This document shows, piece by piece, positions 59,061-64,000 of a stretch of 64,000 bases of DNA. This stretch comes from CAZCTC01 sp964501335 (GTDB lineage Bacteria; Chloroflexota; Anaerolineae; B4-G1; SLSP01). The position numbers and the translations under genes are program-made. The notes under the pieces were generated by a model. That model made no database searches. It worked only from the letters and a program-made list of their open reading frames with translations, and was not told the origin of the DNA. How positions within the stretch are numbered: position 1 is the stretch's first letter; each line of letters begins with the position of its first letter. The stretch spans positions 51,906 to 115,905 of the forward strand of contig CAZCTC010000020.1 in assembly GCA_964501335.1 (NCBI GenBank), read 5' to 3'.

Positions 59061-59110
59061 CATACGGGAGCAAACCTGCGACCCATCATCACGTTTCACG
59101 TTTTAGACTC

Positions 59111-61816
59111 ATGGAATCAGCACTCTTACTGCGCACCAAACTCTTCATCCCGCCGGAACGCTCCGACGTGATTGCCCGACCGCGCCTGTTGCAACGCCTG
59201 GATGCCGCCACCCGACGTCCCCTCACTCTCATCGCGGCCCCGCCCGGCTTCGGCAAAACCACCCTCCTCAGCCAATGGATTCACAGCCCGGCGCAACCCG
59301 CCGTCGCCTGGCTTTCTCTCGACACCGGCGACAACGATCCCATCCGCTTCTGGAACTACATCCTGGCGGCCCTGCAAACCCGCCATCCCCAACTCGCCCT
59401 GGACCTGCCTGGCCTGCTACGCTCTCCTCAGCCACCGCCGATCGAAACCCTGCTGACTGTCCTGATCAACGAGCTGACCGAAATCTCGCAGCCCTTTTTT
59501 CTGATCCTCGACGACTACCACACCATCGATTCGTCGGCCATCCACCAGGGCATCGCCTTCCTGATCGACCATCTGCCGCCGCCCCTGCATCTGATCCTGA
59601 TCAGCCGCACGGACCCGCCGCTCCCGCTGGCCCCATGGCGTGCCCGCCGACAACTCGGCGAACTCCATGCCGCCGATCTCCGTTTCCTGCCCGAAGAAAG
59701 CACCGCTTTCCTCAACCAGATCATGGGACTGGGCCTCCCCGCCGACGCGATCGCCGCCCTGGAAGCCCGCACCGAAGGCTGGATCGCCGGACTGCAACTC
59801 GCCGCCCTCTCCGTCCAGGGCCAGGAAGACACCGGCGCTTTCATCCGCGCCTTCACCGGCAGCCACCGTTACGTCCTCGATTACCTGGCTCAGGAAATCC
59901 TCGACCGCCAGCCCGAAAATCTCCGCAGCTTTTTGCTTCAGACCGCCGTACTGGATCGGCTCAGCGGCCCCCTCTGCCAGGCCCTCACCGGCCGTCATGA
60001 CAGCCAACAACTGCTGGAACAGCTCGAAAACGGCAACTTCTTCCTCATCCCGCTGGATGCCGAACGCCGCTGGTACCGTTATCACGCCCTCTTCACCGAT
60101 TTCCTCCGCAGCCGGCTGGAAACCCTCTATCCCGATCTCCCTGTGGAACTCCACCGCCGCGCAGCCGACTGGTATTACCACCAGAATCTGCTCGTCCCGG
60201 CCATCAATCATGCCTTCACAGCAAAGGACTTCGACCGCATCGCCGAATGGCTCACGGAAAAGGCCGGGCTGATGTTCTACACCTGCGAAATCCAGACACT
60301 CTGTGATTGGATTGAAGCGCTGCCCCGCGAAATCGTCCGCACCAATCCGCGCCTCAGCGTCATTTACGCCTGGACGCTCCTTTCCACACTCCAGCTGGAT
60401 AAAGTAGCCGAACCGCTCAACAATGCCCAACAAACCCTGGGAATCGACACCGCTGGCGACCTGCCTCAAATTCCCTTCCTCCGCGTCGCCCGGGGAGAAA
60501 TCTGCACGCTTCGCAGCGTCCTATCCATCAATGCAATGGATATCCCCGGCGCCCGCCAGTTAGCCGATCAGGCGCTGCGCTGCCTTGAAGGCATGACCGA
60601 TCAAGAGTCGCTCTTCAACACCCCCACCGACCTGCGCATCGTCGCCTCCTTCAACCGCGCCGTTGCCGCCGAAATCAACGGCGAGCAGGAAATCGCCGAA
60701 AAGACCTTTGCCGAAACCCTCCGTTTAAGCCGGGCACGGGAAAATTTTCACCTTGCCGCCCTCTCCTTCAGCCATCTGGCCCAACTGCAAACCCTCCGCG
60801 GTGCCCTTTACGAAGCCGCTGCCACCTATCGGGAATCCCTGGATTACATCGCCGCCGGCCCCGGCGAACGCTCCCCGCTTGCCGGTCCGCTCTATACCGG
60901 CCTCGGCAATCTGCTCCTGGAATGGAACGATCTGGAAAAATGCGCCAGCTATCTGGACCGGGGCATCGCTCTGGGCCAACAATGGAATAACTGGGACGCG
61001 CTCTTCAACGGCTATCTGGGCCGCATCCGTCTCGCCCAGGCCCATAACGACCCCGCCGCGGCCCTGGCAACCCTGGAAACCCTGAAACCGGCCGCCGCCG
61101 TCCTGCCCCCCGTCTTTGCAACCTCACTGATCGAAACGCTCCACGCCTGGATCAAAGCCTGGCTGGGAAATGACGCCGAAGCCGCCGTCGCCATCCAACG
61201 CACCGGCGTGACCCTCGACGGCCCCATGAACAGCTTCCAGGAAAGCGGTTATCTCGTCCTGGCCCGGGTTCTGCTGGCCCAGGGCGGCTCCCATCTGGTT
61301 GAAGCCGATGCCCTGCTGGAACGGATCATCGACTTTGCCCGCCAGGGCAACCGCATTGCCCGTATCATCGAAGCGCGAATTTTACAGACCATCGTCCGCC
61401 AGACCTCCGGCCGGGAAGCCGCCGCCCTGCCCCCGCTGATCGAAGCCCTCAACCTGGCTCAGCCCGGCGGCTACATCCGCACCTTCGCCAACGAAGGGCC
61501 CCGCCTGCTTCCCCTCCTGACCCTAGCCGCCACCCAATGTGATCCGGCCTACATCGCCCGCATCAAAGAAGCCATCCTACCGGCCGACCACTCGGCAGAA
61601 CCGACCGCAGCAGCCGACCTGATCGAGCCGCTGAGCGACCGCGAACTGGAAGTGCTGCGCTGTATCGTCGCCGGCGATGCCAATCAGGAAATCGCCGTCA
61701 CCCTGGTCGTCTCCCTCAACACCGTCAAAACCCACCTCAAAAACATCTACGCCAAACTCGGCGTCAACAACCGCACCCAGGCCGCCGCCCGCGCCCACGA
61801 ACTGCATCTGCTCTAA
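59111..61816 (+). CDS. LuxR-family regulator, MalT-like STAND ATPase
   Basis: 901 aa from the ATG at 59111; an upstream in-frame TTG is the -35 box itself. N-terminal NTPase: P-loop APPGFGKTTLL (~43), Walker B-like FFLILDDYHTID, sensor LILISRTDPPLPL. A winged-helix/linker region, TPR-type repeats (~370-780), and a C-terminal LuxR HTH (~840-895: LSDRELEVLRCIVAGDANQE, VSLNTVKTHLKNIYAKLG). MalT-type proteins are ATP- and ligand-dependent activators. The target genes are unknown; the ABC-2 exporter downstream is a candidate. Confidence 0.92.
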   Translation: MESALLLRTKLFIPPERSDVIARPRLLQRLDAATRRPLTLIAAPPGFGKTTLLSQWIHSPAQPAVAWLSLDTGDNDPIRFWNYILAALQTRHPQLALDLPGLLRSPQPPPIETLLTVLINELTEISQPFFLILDDYHTIDSSAIHQGIAFLIDHLPPPLHLILISRTDPPLPLAPWRARRQLGELHAADLRFLPEESTAFLNQIMGLGLPADAIAALEARTEGWIAGLQLAALSVQGQEDTGAFIRAFTGSHRYVLDYLAQEILDRQPENLRSFLLQTAVLDRLSGPLCQALTGRHDSQQLLEQLENGNFFLIPLDAERRWYRYHALFTDFLRSRLETLYPDLPVELHRRAADWYYHQNLLVPAINHAFTAKDFDRIAEWLTEKAGLMFYTCEIQTLCDWIEALPREIVRTNPRLSVIYAWTLLSTLQLDKVAEPLNNAQQTLGIDTAGDLPQIPFLRVARGEICTLRSVLSINAMDIPGARQLADQALRCLEGMTDQESLFNTPTDLRIVASFNRAVAAEINGEQEIAEKTFAETLRLSRARENFHLAALSFSHLAQLQTLRGALYEAAATYRESLDYIAAGPGERSPLAGPLYTGLGNLLLEWNDLEKCASYLDRGIALGQQWNNWDALFNGYLGRIRLAQAHNDPAAALATLETLKPAAAVLPPVFATSLIETLHAWIKAWLGNDAEAAVAIQRTGVTLDGPMNSFQESGYLVLARVLLAQGGSHLVEADALLERIIDFARQGNRIARIIEARILQTIVRQTSGREAAALPPLIEALNLAQPGGYIRTFANEGPRLLPLLTLAATQCDPAYIARIKEAILPADHSAEPTAAADLIEPLSDRELEVLRCIVAGDANQEIAVTLVVSLNTVKTHLKNIYAKLGVNNRTQAAARAHELHLL

Positions 61817-61873
61817 CGCACCTCACCCCTTCGGGTGATCTCATCTCACCCCACAAAATCCCCCGCCCGAGCG

Positions 61874-61902
61874 ATGACAGCCCCCCTCCTTCCCGCTATA
61901 CT
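61874..61902 (+). promoter_or_regulatory. Promoter upstream of the ABC-2 exporter
   Basis: ATGACA (61874-61879), 17-nt spacer, TATACT (61897-61902). Two hairpins (61968-62003 and 62098-62133) lie between it and the start at 62161. Confidence 0.5.
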
Positions 61903-61929
61903 CTAAAACGAAGACAAAAAAATATAAAC

Positions 61930-62133
61930 CGGCGCCGCGAACCCGGAAAACAAGGGAAAGAAAAAACCATTTTTCGGCGGCTTTCTGAAGCCGCCGAAAA
62001 ATGAACAAAACAACTCTCTCCCCCCATCCAGCGCGTCGCTTCTTACAAGAAAAATACCCTGTGCGGGACGCTAAAAATGCCCACCAGCACAGGTTGTATT
62101 TTTTCACGCTCCGTCTTCGGAGCGTGAAAAAAT
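61930..62133 (+). repeat. Dispersed element plus second hairpin in the exporter leader
   Basis: Hairpin 61968-61983 / 61988-62003 (CGGCGGCTT, perfect 16 bp, loop TCTG), then body AACTCTCTCCCCCCATCCAG, CGCGTCGCTTCTTACAAGAA, GTGCGGGACGCT and right end CCACCAGCACAGGTT. A second, unrelated perfect 16-bp stem follows at 62098-62113 / 62118-62133 (TTCACGCTCCG, loop TCTT) just before the ribosome-binding site. Nothing else is seen in 61817-62160. Confidence 0.8.
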
Positions 62134-62160
62134 AAACAATTATTTATAGGAGCACTCTTT

Positions 62161-63087
62161 ATGAACCGCCAGGACGACCTTATCATTCAGGTAGAAAACT
62201 TTCGTAAAATCTACGGCAACTTCATCGCCGTCGACAACATCAGCTTCCAGGTCCACCGCGGAGAAATCTTCGGCCTCCTCGGCCCCAACGGCGCCGGCAA
62301 AACCAGCACCCTCGAATGCCTGGAAAGCCTGCGCTCCCCCGACGGCGGCACCCTCCGCATCCAGGGACTCGATCCCGTCCGCGACACCCGCAAACTGCGC
62401 AACGTCATCGGCGTCCAGCTCCAAACCTCCGGCCTGCCCAATACCATGACCGTCCGCGAAGCCCTGGACTTCTTCAGCGCCTATCATCAGGTGCCTCCGC
62501 GCTATGAACTGCTGGAACGGCTGGGGCTCAAAGAAAAAATGAACACCCAATACCTGGCCCTCTCCACCGGCCAACAACGACGGCTGGCCCTGGCCCTGGC
62601 CATCAACCACCGCCCCCCCGTCATCATCCTGGATGAACCCACCGCCGGGCTCGATGTGGCCTCCCGCGTCGAACTCCATGCCTTGATGCAGGAGTTGCGC
62701 AAAGACGGGACCACCATCCTGCTGGCCACCCACGACATGGCCGAAGCGGAAAAGATGGCCGACCGGGTCACCATCCTGCTCAAAGGCAAGATCGTGGCCA
62801 CCGGCACCCCCCGCGAGTTGACCGCCACCGGTGGCAGTCTCACCAAAATCTCAGTCCGCACCGATGAGACCTGCCTGGCGCAAAATCACACATCCTTCCC
62901 GGCCGTCACCCAACGGCTGTCCCAGGACGATTACACGGTCTTCTACAGCACCGATCCCGGGCCCAGCGTCTCCGCCATCCTGGCCCACATTGCCCGGCAG
63001 AACGACCGGCTGATCGACCTGCGCGTCGAACGACCTTCCCTTGAAGAACGCTTTCTTGAAATTACCGAAACAGGAGCTTCCCGATGA
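62161..63087 (+). CDS. ABC-2 type transporter ATP-binding protein
   Basis: 308 aa; AGGAG nine bases upstream. Walker A GPNGAGKTS (~45), Q-loop QLQTSGLPNTMTVRE, signature LSTGQQRRLALALAI, Walker B VIILDEPTAGLD, H-loop LLATHDMAEAEKM. The C-terminal extension (~230-308) is typical of DrrA/NatA-like exporters. ATGA overlap with the permease gene. Confidence 0.92.
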   Translation: MNRQDDLIIQVENFRKIYGNFIAVDNISFQVHRGEIFGLLGPNGAGKTSTLECLESLRSPDGGTLRIQGLDPVRDTRKLRNVIGVQLQTSGLPNTMTVREALDFFSAYHQVPPRYELLERLGLKEKMNTQYLALSTGQQRRLALALAINHRPPVIILDEPTAGLDVASRVELHALMQELRKDGTTILLATHDMAEAEKMADRVTILLKGKIVATGTPRELTATGGSLTKISVRTDETCLAQNHTSFPAVTQRLSQDDYTVFYSTDPGPSVSAILAHIARQNDRLIDLRVERPSLEERFLEITETGASR

Positions 63088-63890
63088 CCGCCTTGCTTAA
63101 CCATTTTTCATTTGAATTCGGAACCGGCCTGCGCAATCGCTCGCTGTTGCTGTTGAACTACATCTTCCCCTTGGGATTCTTTCTGATGATGGGCGCCATG
63201 ATGGGCTCCATCAATCCGATCTTCATCGAAACCATGATCCCGGCCATGATCGCCTTCGCCGTACTCTCCGGCGCTCTGTTGGGGATGCCGAACCCCCTGG
63301 TCGAAGCCCGCGAATCCGGCATCTTCCGCAGCTACAAAATCAACGGCATTCCCCGGCTGGCCGTCATCGGAATGCCCGCCTTGACCACATCCATTCATTC
63401 CCTGATCGCCGCCGTGGTCATCACAGCCACTGCAAATCCGCTCTTCAAGGCGCCGTTGCCAGTCAACTGGCCGGCCTTCATCCTGGTTGCCGTCGTGACC
63501 GCCTTTGCCAGTGCCGGCCTGGGCGTATTGATCGGCGTGATCTCGGCCAACACCCGCGTCACGATTCTCTGGACGCAGCTCATCTACCTGCCCTCCATGA
63601 TGCTGAGCGGCATGATGGTCCCGCTCACCATGCTGCCCGAAACCCTGGGCAAAGTCAGCCGCCTTCTTCCCACGACTTATGCAATGCAGGCCTTCCAGGG
63701 ACTGGCCTATCAAAAAGAGACCGTGATTGACCCCACCCTGGCCCTGATCACCCTCATCGCCGGCGGCCTGATCGCCTTTGCCCTGGCCTACCTGCTCTTC
63801 ACCTGGGACAACCGCAACGCCGAACGCCGGCTCAATCCATGGCTGGCCCTCCTGGCCCTCGCCCCTTACGCACTGGCAATGTTCCTGTAA
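63084..63890 (+). CDS. ABC-2 type permease
   Basis: 268 aa, six predicted helices, with the ABC-2 pattern of a long central region (GMPNPLVEARESGIFRSYKI, LVAVVTAFASAGLGVLIGVI, MMLSGMMVPLTMLPETLGKV, LLPTTYAMQAFQGLAYQKET). It works with the preceding ATPase to export an unknown substrate (drug, lipid or glycan). Confidence 0.9.
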   Translation: MTALLNHFSFEFGTGLRNRSLLLLNYIFPLGFFLMMGAMMGSINPIFIETMIPAMIAFAVLSGALLGMPNPLVEARESGIFRSYKINGIPRLAVIGMPALTTSIHSLIAAVVITATANPLFKAPLPVNWPAFILVAVVTAFASAGLGVLIGVISANTRVTILWTQLIYLPSMMLSGMMVPLTMLPETLGKVSRLLPTTYAMQAFQGLAYQKETVIDPTLALITLIAGGLIAFALAYLLFTWDNRNAERRLNPWLALLALAPYALAMFL

Positions 63891-63895
63891 AAACC

Positions 63896-64000
63896 TATAT
63901 TTTCGCGGGCTTTCTGAAGCCCGCGAAAATATAAACAAAAAAACTCTCCCCCCCTCCTGCTCATCGCTTCTTATCAAAAAAAGACCCTGGGCAGGATACG
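63896..64000 (+). repeat. Dispersed element running off the window
   Basis: Perfect 17-bp hairpin 63896-63912 / 63917-63933 (CGCGGGCTT, loop TCTG), then the body AACTCTCCCCCCCTCCTGCT, CATCGCTTCTTATC and CCCTGGGCAGGA to the window end. It serves as terminator of the exporter operon. Confidence 0.75.

Noticed and set aside
59033..59110. N-terminal extension of the LuxR-type regulator
   Set aside because: The first codon is the TTGACA -35 box and the -10 lies inside the extension.

Overview
The window looks like chromosomal DNA of a member of the Chloroflexota (Anaerolineae/Caldilineae-like). This is inferred from the mix of families, not from a marker gene. Secreted proteins carry a Tyr-Leu-Pro-Leu-Val type segment near or at the C terminus. 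There is a MalT-like LuxR regulator, a DUF5939-type adenylate cyclase, an AlkZ-related protein and several orphan histidine kinases, in a moderately GC-rich background. I see no rRNA, tRNA, CRISPR array, prophage or transposase gene.

Layout. 1-11.3 kb (minus): two tandem paralogous giant secreted proteins of the clostripain (C11) type with cohesin-like and dockerin-like modules. The complete one ends in 21 FG-GAP blades, which is three seven-bladed propellers, one of them a near-identical 1311-bp duplication. Its 3' end is followed by a decayed blade remnant. 11.5-17.5 kb: a TPR/winged-helix regulator, an AlkZ-related gene pair, a methylmalonyl-CoA epimerase-like protein and a cNMP-binding histidine kinase. 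17.6-23.2 kb: a 158-bp G-rich tandem repeat, then a cobalamin riboswitch controlling an apparent B12 uptake cassette (transcobalamin-like alpha domain, DUF4430 beta domain, fused EcfT-EcfA-EcfA'). 23.3-28.1 kb (minus): secA, a small regulator-like gene and adenosine deaminase. 28.4-35 kb: glycerate kinase, a sensor kinase with a Pro/Thr-rich membrane protein, and a second kinase. 35.3-41.3 kb (minus): MFS transporter plus PPC-domain protein, and a hisS-nadK-B-box membrane protein-glycosyltransferase operon. 41.6-50.2 kb: Mrr endonuclease, secreted beta-helix protein, NAD-dependent epimerase, GNAT, membrane protein, adenylate cyclase and alpha/beta hydrolase. 50.3-57.9 kb (minus): a 28-codon minigene with an attenuator-like tandem terminator, rsgA, a heterodimeric ABC exporter pair, a small coupled ORF and two secreted proteins. 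58.3-64 kb: MarR regulator, LuxR/MalT-like regulator and an ABC-2 exporter pair.

Two features recur across the window. First, most intergenic gaps contain a roughly 150-190 bp element with a near-perfect hairpin whose stem sequence differs from copy to copy, followed by a conserved body. The best-preserved copy (37136-37326) has 14-bp terminal inverted repeats and an 8-bp target-site duplication, so the family looks like a non-autonomous, MITE-like element that also supplies bidirectional terminators. Second, most of the sigma70-like promoters I could recognise have a 16-nt spacer.

The most attractive candidates for undescribed biology are the 28-codon minigene with three mutually exclusive RNA pairings upstream of rsgA and the ABC exporter, the MITE/terminator family with covarying stems, and the split transcobalamin-like B12 receptor.
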